Assembly (NCBI RefSeq): GCF_030147005.1
Contig: NZ_JASLAW010000201.1
Location: forward strand, 1-13,056
Direction of reading: 5' to 3'
DNA length: 13,056 nt
Source of the DNA: Pseudomonas sp.
GTDB lineage: Bacteria > Pseudomonadota > Gammaproteobacteria > Pseudomonadales > Pseudomonadaceae
The notes below the pieces were generated by a model. That model was not told where the DNA came from. It saw only the letters and a program-made list of their open reading frames with translations, and did no database searches. Numbering within the stretch: position 1 is the first letter of the stretch; each line of letters starts with the position of its first letter. Shown here in pieces: positions 5,747 through 12,015 of this stretch. The position numbers and the translations under genes were made by a program.

Positions 5747-6676
5747 TTATTCAGGAGAGCGCTCGCGGCCCGGCCTTACGAACGCACGTTGCACACGTTC
5801 ATATTGCGCGGCCGTCAACGGCGGCGGCCCGGCCGGGGGCTTCGATTCGTCAAGACCCACATCCACGCGCCATGACGAGACTTCATTGAGTTGCTTGGGC
5901 ACATCCAGTTCATCCACCAGTTTTTCGATCAGGCTTACCTGAGCGGGTTTGCCCTTGATCAAGAGGCTGTTGATATCCGGATAGGCAATCAGGGTCAGGT
6001 TCTTGTCCGCCAGCGGGCCCTTTTTCTCACCGGCCAGCAGGCTTTGAATGATGGAGACCATTCCCGGCACGCTGACCTTGTTTGCGCCGCTTCCATACTC
6101 CCGGTCCTCAACGCTGGTATTGAACACCTGCACCACACCGAAGGTGTTCGCCCCCACACGCAGCTCATTGCGTTGCCGGTCCGTCAATTGCGTCAACCGC
6201 AGCACTTGATCGACATAGCTCGGCGGCCCGGACACGTAGAACGTCCGCGGCCCGCTGTCGCGCAACGGGTAGCGCGACTCATCCAGCCCCGTTCGGCGCA
6301 TGATGCCGCGCAGCCGGTTCACCGAAATGTGCCGCAGCGCCACCGCCGAGGTTCTCGCTTCGCTCGCCGCGTACAGGTGCACGGCTTGCCCGTCGCTGTG
6401 CCAGATCAAGCCTTCCTGGCGGGCCAGTGCTTCGAGGACCTGTTGAGGGGCGTCGAAATCGAATGCTCCGCTGACACGCTTGTGCGCCGCTTCCCGACTG
6501 ACCACCACAGGCGTTCCCAAAGGCACCGATAGCGCGGTGAAAAAACTCTTCAGGCTTTCATCCCTGGCCTGATACGGCTCGCCCCAGGCAACACCGCTGG
6601 CCAGCAACAGCATCACCCACAGCAGCGTGTTACCGAGCCAGTGGCGGTTCGTGTTAAAGGGCGGGTCAGCATGCAC
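5747..6676 (-). CDS. InvG/SctC-like type III secretin without the outer-membrane barrel (truncated)
   Basis: The protein matches the periplasmic N-domains of InvG-type secretins, which form the outer-membrane ring of type III secretion systems. With a GTG start at 6676 (309 residues) it has a signal peptide with hydrophobic core LLWVMLLLASGVAWG (about 18-32). Then come an N0 domain (about 34-104, with SLKSFFTALSVPLGTPVVVS and KRVSGAFDFD), N1 (about 110-165, with YPLRDSGPRTFYVSGPPSYV) and N3 (about 178-260, ending LDVPKQ). SSWRVDV (267-273) corresponds to the first strand of the secretin domain. The roughly 250-residue beta-barrel is then missing and a proline-rich, charged tail ends the protein at residue 309. 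InvG is about 560 residues. The start is uncertain: in-frame ATGs lie at 6718, 6745 and 6775, but the GTG has CAGGA at reasonable spacing and leaves the nas promoter free. It may be a decayed gene or a repurposed periplasmic ring protein. Confidence 0.78.
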   Translation of the reverse strand: MHADPPFNTNRHWLGNTLLWVMLLLASGVAWGEPYQARDESLKSFFTALSVPLGTPVVVSREAAHKRVSGAFDFDAPQQVLEALARQEGLIWHSDGQAVHLYAASEARTSAVALRHISVNRLRGIMRRTGLDESRYPLRDSGPRTFYVSGPPSYVDQVLRLTQLTDRQRNELRVGANTFGVVQVFNTSVEDREYGSGANKVSVPGMVSIIQSLLAGEKKGPLADKNLTLIAYPDINSLLIKGKPAQVSLIEKLVDELDVPKQLNEVSSWRVDVGLDESKPPAGPPPLTAAQYERVQRAFVRPGRERSPE

Positions 6677-6769
6677 CTTGGGTTTTCCTGGGGCGGTAGG
6701 ACGCAAAAGAGCGGCCATACTGAAAGGCAAGCGAGGTTCAATCATGATGGAAAGCTGACGGCTGCCCCG

Positions 6770-6785
6770 TGGCATGTGCCTTGCT
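6770..6785 (+). promoter_or_regulatory. Sigma-54 promoter of nasS-nasT
   Basis: TGGCATGTGCCTTGCT matches the -24/-12 consensus TGGCAC-N5-TTGCW with one mismatch. The invariant GG (6771-6772) and GC (6783-6784) have the required 10 bases between them. Transcription would start near 6796, just before the first leader hairpin. Control by an NtrC-type activator is expected from the promoter class. A TGCACC half site at 6672-6677 is present, but no full NtrC palindrome is seen. Confidence 0.75.
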
Positions 6786-6805
6786 ATGTACTCAACATCA
6801 GGGCG

Positions 6806-6845
6806 CGCGCCAGCGACGGAGCGAGCCTACGGACAAAGGCGTCGT
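6806..6845 (+). promoter_or_regulatory. ANTAR-target two-hairpin leader RNA of nasS-nasT
   Basis: P1 pairs 6806-6811 with 6818-6823 (one G-A mismatch) around the six-base loop AGCGAC. P2 pairs 6829-6834 with 6841-6845 (one bulged G) around the loop AAAGGC. Both loops have A at position 1 and G at position 4, the hallmark of the RNA bound by ANTAR-domain antiterminators. A five-base linker separates the hairpins. The stems are less perfect than in the other two leaders of this locus. P2 overlaps the start of the terminator, so the two structures exclude each other. Confidence 0.72.
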
Positions 6846-6894
6846 TTCCCTGTAATGGCTGGTATCGCCATCCGAGGGGACGACGCTTTTTTTT
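6839..6894 (+). terminator. Leader terminator in front of nasS
   Basis: GCGTCGTTTCC (6839-6849) pairs with GGGGACGACGC (6876-6886) over 11 pairs, two of them G-U, followed by eight T (6887-6894). A small inner stem ATGGC/GCCAT caps the loop. The 5' arm is the 3' half of the P2 hairpin, which makes this an attenuator controlled by antitermination. Confidence 0.85.
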
Positions 6895-6914
6895 GAGAGA
6901 AAAGGTAGGTGTTG

Positions 6915-8141
6915 ATGAACGATTCGGTCGGCAACAGTTCGGTGAACCCCGCGCTGGCCTGGGTTAACGGCAGTGACGCCCCGGAAAAGAGCAGCCTGGA
7001 CCTGGGCTTCATGGCCTTGACCGATTGCGCCTCGCTGGTGGTTGCAGCCACTCAGGGCTTTGCGCAACCCTACGGCCTCACACTGAACCTCAAGCGTCAA
7101 TCGTCCTGGGCCAACTTGCGCGACAAACTGGTCAGCGGTGAGCTGGACGCCGCTCATAGCCTCTACGGCCTGATCTACGCCGTGCACTTGGGCATCGGTG
7201 GCGTTGCACCGAGCCCGATGGCGGTGCTGATGGGGCTGAACCAGAACGGACAGGGCATCAACCTGTCCCGTGGGCTGCAACTGCAAGGCGTGACCAGTCC
7301 TGAGGCATTGGATCGGCATGTGCACCAAAGCCGCACAAAACTCACCTTTGCCCAGACCTTTCCAACTGGCACCCACGCAATGTGGCTGTATTACTGGCTG
7401 GCGAGCCAGGGCATCCACCCGTTGCGCGACGTAGACAGCGTGGTGGTGCCCCCGCCGCAAATGGTTGCGCACCTGCAAGCGGGCCGTATCGACGGCCTGT
7501 GTGTCGGTGAACCCTGGTGCGCCAGCGCCGTAAGGCAGAACCAGGGGTTCACCCTGGCGACCAGCCAGGCGGTCTGGCCGAATCATCCGGAAAAAGTCCT
7601 GGGTTGTACCCAGGCCTTTGTCGAGCATTACCCCAATACTGCCCGCGTCCTGGTGATGGCGATTCTCGAGGCCAGTCGGTTTATCGAAGCGAGCACGCAA
7701 AACCGTCGCTCCGCCGCCCAACTGCTCAGCGCCCGCGAGTACCTCGACGCACCGCTGGACTGTATCGAGCCGCGCCTGCTGGGCAGCTACGACGATGGCC
7801 TGGGCAACCAGTGGCAGGACCCGCATGCGCTGCGGTTTTTCGCAGGTGGCGCGGTCAACCTGCCCTACCTCTGCGACGGTATGTGGTTCATGACCCAATT
7901 TCGTCGCTGGGGCCTGCTGCGCGAAGACCCGGACTACCTGGCCGTTGCCCGCCAAGTGCAACAACTGGATGTGTACCGTCAAGCCGCCACCGCCGTCGGC
8001 GTCCCGACCAATACCCAGGACATGCGCAGCAGCCAGTTGATCGACGGCAAAATCTGGGACGGTTCCGACCCCGCAGGCTATGCCCGCAGCTTCCGCCTGC
8101 ACGCCATGGCGGACGACATCAGCCGCCAAGCGCTGCGCTAG
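6915..8141 (+). CDS. nasS: Nitrate sensor NasS (NrtA-like, cytoplasmic)
   Basis: NasS is a periplasmic-binding-protein-like nitrate/nitrite sensor that holds the antiterminator NasT in a complex and releases it when nitrate binds. The 408-residue protein belongs to the NrtA/CmpA family: DLGFMALTDCASLVVAA (29-45), DAAHSLYGLIYAVHLGIGG (78-96) and MAVLMGLNQNGQG (102-114). No signal peptide or lipobox is present, which separates the cytoplasmic sensor from the transporter-bound NrtA and fits the nasT neighbour. The ATG at 6915 is chosen because AGG at 6907-6909 is well spaced; GTG at 6909 and TTG at 6912 are also in frame but overlap or crowd this site. Its TAG stop is part of the nasT ribosome-binding site. 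The order nasS-nasT-nasA-kinase-nirB is that of the assimilatory cluster in P. aeruginosa. Confidence 0.92.
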   Translation: MNDSVGNSSVNPALAWVNGSDAPEKSSLDLGFMALTDCASLVVAATQGFAQPYGLTLNLKRQSSWANLRDKLVSGELDAAHSLYGLIYAVHLGIGGVAPSPMAVLMGLNQNGQGINLSRGLQLQGVTSPEALDRHVHQSRTKLTFAQTFPTGTHAMWLYYWLASQGIHPLRDVDSVVVPPPQMVAHLQAGRIDGLCVGEPWCASAVRQNQGFTLATSQAVWPNHPEKVLGCTQAFVEHYPNTARVLVMAILEASRFIEASTQNRRSAAQLLSAREYLDAPLDCIEPRLLGSYDDGLGNQWQDPHALRFFAGGAVNLPYLCDGMWFMTQFRRWGLLREDPDYLAVARQVQQLDVYRQAATAVGVPTNTQDMRSSQLIDGKIWDGSDPAGYARSFRLHAMADDISRQALR

Positions 8142-8151
8142 GAGCACGACC

Positions 8152-8727
8152 ATGCTGCGAATCCTGTTGATCAACGACACCCCGCGCAAAGTCGGCCGGC
8201 TCAAGGCCGCGCTGACCGAGGCCGGCTTTGAGGTGATCGATGAATCCGGCCTGACCATCGACTTGCCCGCGCGCGTCGAAACGGTGCGCCCCGATGTGAT
8301 CCTGATCGATACCGAGTCACCCGGCCGCGATGTGATGGAACAAGTGGTGCTGGTCAGCCGCGACCAGCCCCGCCCTATCGTGATGTTTACCGATGAACAC
8401 GACCCGAATGTCATGCGCCAGGCGATTAAGTCCGGGGTCAGTGCCTATATCGTCGAAGGCATCCAGGCCCAGCGCCTGCAACCGATCCTCGATGTGGCCA
8501 TGGCTCGCTTCGAAAGCGACCAGGCCCTGCGCGCCCAGCTTCATGCCCGCGATCAACAGTTGGCGGAGCGCAAGCGCATCGAGCTGGCCAAGGGTTTGCT
8601 GATGAAAATGAAGGACTGCAACGAGGAAGAGGCCTACACCCTCATGCGCCGCCAGGCCATGAGTCGTCAGCAGAAACTGATTCAGGTCGCCGAACAGATT
8701 ATTGCCATGAGCGAATTGCTCGGGTGA
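8152..8727 (+). CDS. nasT: ANTAR-domain transcription antiterminator NasT
   Basis: NasT binds two-hairpin leader RNAs and prevents formation of the downstream terminator, switching on nitrate assimilation genes. The 191-residue protein has an N-terminal receiver-like domain (about 1-120) with LLINDT (5-10) and D53 in LIDTESPGRD at the phosphoacceptor position. The usual lysine after the fifth strand is replaced by glutamate (VEG, 101-103), so it is probably a pseudo-receiver used to bind NasS. A C-terminal ANTAR helical domain follows (about 127-188): AERKRIELAKGLLMKM, EEEAYTLMRRQAM and LIQVAEQII. GGAG at 8141-8144 stands 7 bases before the ATG. The gene is co-transcribed with nasS, 10 bases downstream of it, and its stop codon is followed after two bases by the sigma-54 promoter of nasA. 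Confidence 0.95.
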   Translation: MLRILLINDTPRKVGRLKAALTEAGFEVIDESGLTIDLPARVETVRPDVILIDTESPGRDVMEQVVLVSRDQPRPIVMFTDEHDPNVMRQAIKSGVSAYIVEGIQAQRLQPILDVAMARFESDQALRAQLHARDQQLAERKRIELAKGLLMKMKDCNEEEAYTLMRRQAMSRQQKLIQVAEQIIAMSELLG

Positions 8728-8729
8728 TC

Positions 8730-8745
8730 TGGCGCGGCTCTTGCT
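8730..8745 (+). promoter_or_regulatory. Sigma-54 promoter of nasA
   Basis: TGGCGCGGCTCTTGCT fits TGGCAC-N5-TTGCW with one mismatch and correct spacing between GG (8731-8732) and GC (8743-8744). It starts two bases after the nasT stop codon. The predicted start, near 8756, is only a few bases before the first leader hairpin. Confidence 0.78.
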
Positions 8746-8759
8746 AAAGAACCTTTACA

Positions 8760-8800
8760 GGTAGCCAACGGCGGTTGCCCCACAAACGACAAAGACGTCG
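8760..8800 (+). promoter_or_regulatory. ANTAR-target two-hairpin leader RNA of nasA
   Basis: P1 pairs GGTAGCC (8760-8766) with GGTTGCC (8773-8779), seven pairs including two G-U, around loop AACGGC. P2 pairs CGAC (8787-8790) with GTCG (8797-8800) around loop AAAGAC. Each loop is six bases with A first and G fourth, as required for ANTAR proteins, and the linker is seven bases. The 3' arm of P2 is also the 5' arm of the terminator, so NasT binding would block termination. Confidence 0.85.
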
Positions 8801-8843
8801 CACACCCGGTTTGCCCTCGCGAACCCGGTGGCGGCGTTTTTTT
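8796..8843 (+). terminator. Leader terminator in front of nasA
   Basis: A long hairpin forms in three blocks: CGTCGC/GCGGCG (8796-8801 with 8831-8836, one U-G pair), CACC/GGTG (8803-8806 with 8827-8830) and GGTTTGC/GCGAACC (8808-8814 with 8819-8825) around loop CCTC. Seven T follow (8837-8843). A bulged A and a C-C mismatch separate the blocks. It lies about 65 bases before nasA and acts as an attenuator. Confidence 0.9.
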
Positions 8844-8909
8844 CGTTCTGGCGCCAGTGCATGGAGCCACCCGGCCTTCTGACAAGACCCCCAACCGTTG
8901 AGGTGCGTG

Positions 8910-10121
8910 ATGAAATCAAGCTTCTGGAAATCCGGGCACACCCCGACCCTCTTTGCCGCGTTCCTGTATTTCGACCTGAGCTTCATGGTCTGGTACCTGC
9001 TGGGCCCGTTGGCGGTACAGATCGCCGCCGACTTGCACCTGACCACTCAACAGCGCGGCCTGGTGGTGGCCACGCCGATCCTGGCGGGCGCGGTGTTGCG
9101 CTTTCTCATGGGCATGCTGGCCGACAAACTGTCGCCCAAGACCGCCGGGCTGATCGGCCAGGTGATTGTGATTGTGGCGTTGTTCTGCGCCTGGAAACTG
9201 GGCATTCACAGCTACGAGCAAGCGCTGCTGCTGGGCATGTTCCTCGGCATGGCCGGTGCCTCTTTTGCCGTCGCCCTGCCGTTGGCCTCGCAATGGTACC
9301 CGGCCGAGCACCAGGGCAAAGCCATGGGCATCGCCGGCGCCGGCAACTCCGGCACCGTGTTTGCCGCCTTGCTGGCGCCGGTACTGGCAGCTGCCTTTGG
9401 CTGGAGCAATGTGTTCGGCTTCGCGTTGATTCCGCTGATCCTCAGCCTGATCGTGTTCGCCTGGCTGGCGCGCAATGCCCCGCAACGCCCGAAAGCCAAG
9501 TCGATGGCCGACTACTTCAAAGCCCTGGGTGATCGCGACAGTTGGTGGTTCATGTTCTTCTACAGCGTGACCTTTGGCGGTTTTATCGGCCTGGCCAGCG
9601 CCCTGCCCGGCTACTTCAACGACCAGTACGGCCTGAGCCCGGTGACCGCCGGCTACTACACTGCGGCCTGTGTCTTCGGCGGCAGCCTGATGCGCCCATT
9701 GGGCGGCGCCATGGCGGACCGTTTCGGCGGGATCAAGACCCTGCTCGGCATGTACGGCGTGGCGGTGGTCTGCATTGCGGCGGTGGGTTTCAACCTGCCC
9801 AGTTCCTACGCTGCGCTGGCGCTTTTCGTCTGCACGATGCTCGGCCTCGGCGCCGGTAATGGCGCGGTATTCCAACTGGTGCCCCAGCGTTTTCGCAGTG
9901 AGATCGGCGTCATGACCGGCTTGATCGGCATGGCCGGCGGCATCGGCGGCTTCGCTCTGGCAGCCGGAATGGGCGCGATCAAACAAAGTACCGGCAGTTA
10001 CCAGTTGGCCCTGTGGTTGTTCGCCAGCCTTGGCGTGCTGGCCTGGTTTGGCCTGCACGGCGTCAAGCGGCGCTGGAGAACCACCTGGGGCTCGGCTGCC
10101 GTGACCGCCGCGCGCGTCTGA
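8910..10121 (+). CDS. nasA: Assimilatory nitrate transporter, MFS (NarK/NasA family)
   Basis: This inner-membrane major-facilitator protein imports nitrate (and possibly nitrite) for assimilation. It has 403 residues and about 12 hydrophobic segments. Family marks are visible: R64 in AVLRFLMG and R262 in LMRPLGG at the positions of the paired substrate-binding arginines. The first nitrate signature is at IAGAGNSGTVFAA (141-153) and the second at GLGAGNGAVFQL (312-323). The ATG at 8910 is preceded by TTGAGG (8898-8903) at six bases; the frame is open to a TTG at 8898. The gene sits behind its own sigma-54 promoter and attenuator. Its TGA stop shares a base with the ATG of the kinase/phosphatase gene, so the two are translated together. 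Confidence 0.94.
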   Translation: MKSSFWKSGHTPTLFAAFLYFDLSFMVWYLLGPLAVQIAADLHLTTQQRGLVVATPILAGAVLRFLMGMLADKLSPKTAGLIGQVIVIVALFCAWKLGIHSYEQALLLGMFLGMAGASFAVALPLASQWYPAEHQGKAMGIAGAGNSGTVFAALLAPVLAAAFGWSNVFGFALIPLILSLIVFAWLARNAPQRPKAKSMADYFKALGDRDSWWFMFFYSVTFGGFIGLASALPGYFNDQYGLSPVTAGYYTAACVFGGSLMRPLGGAMADRFGGIKTLLGMYGVAVVCIAAVGFNLPSSYAALALFVCTMLGLGAGNGAVFQLVPQRFRSEIGVMTGLIGMAGGIGGFALAAGMGAIKQSTGSYQLALWLFASLGVLAWFGLHGVKRRWRTTWGSAAVTAARV

Positions 10122-11791
10122 TGAGCTTGCAACTGAGCGTCGCCCACGCCAGCGCAATTGGCCCTCGGGCAGAAAATCAGGACGCGCTGCGGGTGGTCAC
10201 GCCCATGGCCGAACTGGCCGCGAGCAAAGGCTACCTGTGCGCGCTGGCCGACGGTGTCAGTCAATGCGCCGACGGTGGCCTGGCCGCACGCTCGACCTTG
10301 CAGGCGCTGGCCCTGGACTACTACGCCACGCCGCAGACCTGGGGCGTGGCCCAGGCGCTGGAACGTTTATTGGTCGCGCAGAACCGCTGGCTGCAAGCTA
10401 ATGGCGGCGGCCAGCCGCTGCTGACCACCCTCAGTGCCCTGGTGTTTCGCGGCCAGCGTTTCACCCTGGCCCACGTCGGCGACTGCCGGGCCTATCGCTG
10501 GCTGGATGGCGAGTTGCAACGCATCAGCGAGGACCATGTGTGGGAGCAACCGGGCATGCAGCATGTGCTCAAGCGCGCCCTTGGCCTGGACCAACACCTG
10601 GTATTGGATTTTCTCGATGGAGAACTGCGCGCAGGCGAGTGCTTCCTGCTGCTCAGCGACGGCGTGTGGGCCACGTTGGGCGACCACAGCATCAACGCGA
10701 TTTTGCGCGAGCAAACCGACCTGGACCTGGCGGTGAACACCCTGGTCAATGCCGCCCACCTGGCGGGAAGCCAGGACAATGCCAGCGCCTTGCTGGTGCG
10801 CATCGACGCCCTCGGCGCCGCCACACTGGGCGACGCACTGGTGCAGTTGCAGCAGTGGTCACTGCCGCCGCCGCTCAAAGCCGGGCAACGCTTCGAGGGT
10901 TGGCACGTGCAAAGCCTGCTGGCGCAGAGCCGACAGTCGCTGCTGTATCGGGTACAGGATGCTCAACAGCAGCCCTGGCTGCTTAAAACCCTGCCGTTAA
11001 GCCGCGACGACGACACTGACGCCGCCCAAGCCTTGCTATCGGAAGAATGGTTTCTGCGCCGGGTCGCCGGCCGCGCTTTCCCTGAAGTCCACGCCGCCAG
11101 CGGGCGTCAGCATTTGTACTACGTCATGCGCGAATATCCCGGGCAGACCCTTGCCGAACTGTTCAAGCGCCAGGGCCCGTTGCCCCTGGCGCAATGGCAG
11201 TCCATCGCCGAGCGTTTGCTGCGCGCAGTCGGCCTGCTGCACCGGCGGCAGATCCTGCACCGCGATATCAAGCCGGACAATCTGTTGCTCGGCGACGACG
11301 GCGAACTGCGCGTGCTGGACTTCGGCCTGGCCTACTGCCCAGGGCTGTCCGAAGACCGCGCGCATGTGCTGCCCGGCACCCCGAGTTTTATCGCGCCGGA
11401 GTCGTTCAACGGCGAGCGCCCTACGACACAACAGGATTTATACAGCGTCGGCGTCACGCTCTTTTACCTGCTGACCGGCCACTATCCCTACGGCGAAATC
11501 GAAGCCTTCCAACGCCCGCGCTTCACTCAGGCGGTCAGTGCCAGCCGCTACCGTCCCGATGTGCCGGACTGGTTGCCATTGAGCCTGGAACGCGCCGTGG
11601 CCGCGCAACCGGAGCAACGTTATGAAACCGCCGAAGAATGGCTGCTGGTGCTGGAACAGGCCGACCGCCGCGAACTGAGCGTGCGCCCGCGCCCCTTGCT
11701 GGAGCGTGAACCGCTCAAGGTCTGGCAAACCCTGGCGATGGCTTCGCTGCTGATCAATCTGGTGCTGCTGTTCTGGCTATTGCACCACTAA
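10121..11791 (+). CDS. Fused PP2C phosphatase and Ser/Thr protein kinase with C-terminal membrane anchor
   Basis: The 556-residue protein joins two opposing activities. The N-terminal PP2C-type phosphatase (about 1-230) has the metal-binding aspartates in ENQDA (D21), ADGVS (D44), SDGVW (D180) and SQDN (D219), plus HVGDCRAYRW (118-127). The C-terminal Hanks-type kinase (about 255-515) has a degenerate glycine loop and LLKTL (K289). It also has HRDIKPDN (380-387), DFG (400-402), GTPSFIAPE (419-427) and DLYSVG (439-444), so the catalytic residues are present. A hydrophobic segment (about 534-555) ends the chain at once, making a tail-anchored protein with both enzymes in the cytoplasm. The ATG overlaps the nasA stop by one base. 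A homologous kinase gene lies between nasA and nirB in P. aeruginosa. The substrate is unknown; the coupling suggests the transporter or another nitrate assimilation protein. Confidence 0.92.
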   Translation: MSLQLSVAHASAIGPRAENQDALRVVTPMAELAASKGYLCALADGVSQCADGGLAARSTLQALALDYYATPQTWGVAQALERLLVAQNRWLQANGGGQPLLTTLSALVFRGQRFTLAHVGDCRAYRWLDGELQRISEDHVWEQPGMQHVLKRALGLDQHLVLDFLDGELRAGECFLLLSDGVWATLGDHSINAILREQTDLDLAVNTLVNAAHLAGSQDNASALLVRIDALGAATLGDALVQLQQWSLPPPLKAGQRFEGWHVQSLLAQSRQSLLYRVQDAQQQPWLLKTLPLSRDDDTDAAQALLSEEWFLRRVAGRAFPEVHAASGRQHLYYVMREYPGQTLAELFKRQGPLPLAQWQSIAERLLRAVGLLHRRQILHRDIKPDNLLLGDDGELRVLDFGLAYCPGLSEDRAHVLPGTPSFIAPESFNGERPTTQQDLYSVGVTLFYLLTGHYPYGEIEAFQRPRFTQAVSASRYRPDVPDWLPLSLERAVAAQPEQRYETAEEWLLVLEQADRRELSVRPRPLLEREPLKVWQTLAMASLLINLVLLFWLLHH

Positions 11792-11850
11792 CCCGCAAAA
11801 TTCCAGAGCATCGGCATCTAATAGCCAATAAACCCGGGGGCATCGACACT

Positions 11851-11866
11851 TGGCACAGCTGCTGCA
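11851..11866 (+). promoter_or_regulatory. Sigma-54 promoter of nirB
   Basis: TGGCACAGCTGCTGCA matches TGGCAC-N5-TTGCW with one mismatch. GG (11852-11853) and GC (11864-11865) are correctly spaced. The start would be near 11877, giving a leader of about 140 bases that contains the two-hairpin element and terminator. Confidence 0.8.
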
Positions 11867-11922
11867 TTAGCCTCCTCAACAACCCACATATAGCCGCGCC
11901 TTCAACGTCGAAGGATCGAGCT

Positions 11923-11956
11923 TCCCGAGAGAACGGGACCAGGACAAAGGCGTCCT
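11923..11956 (+). promoter_or_regulatory. ANTAR-target two-hairpin leader RNA of nirB
   Basis: P1 pairs TCCCG (11923-11927) with CGGGA (11934-11938) around loop AGAGAA. After a two-base linker, P2 pairs AGGAC (11941-11945) with GTCCT (11952-11956) around loop AAAGGC. Both stems are perfect and both loops have A first and G fourth. This is the cleanest of the three leaders in the window. P2 and the terminator share 11948-11956. Confidence 0.88.
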
Positions 11957-11987
11957 CGCTAGGTAACTAGCGGGGGCGCCTTTTTTT
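11948..11987 (+). terminator. Leader terminator in front of nirB
   Basis: An uninterrupted 15-pair stem (11948-11962 with 11967-11981, two U-G pairs) closes on the GNRA-type tetraloop GTAA and runs into seven T (11981-11987). It would stop transcription strongly 29 bases before nirB unless P2 forms instead. Confidence 0.93.
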
Positions 11988-12015
11988 GTTTGCGCGTGAT
12001 TGGTCGGAGAGCGAC

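Noticed and set aside
6672..6677. TGCACC as an NtrC site for the nasS promoter
   Set aside because: Only one half of the palindrome is present, inside the secretin-like coding region; no partner half site at the usual distance.
6798..8414. Long minus-strand open frame opposite nasS and nasT
   Set aside because: It runs across two recognised genes, their leader and terminator, and has no recognisable motif.
8805..8830. Direct repeat ACCCGGT within the nasA leader terminator
   Set aside because: It arises from pairing blocks within one hairpin (CACC/GGTG and GGTTTGC/GCGAACC), not from a separate operator.
8916..10157. Long minus-strand open frame opposite nasA
   Set aside because: Its composition (H, Q, G, A, R) is that of the complement of membrane-protein codons; no start signal or domain is seen.
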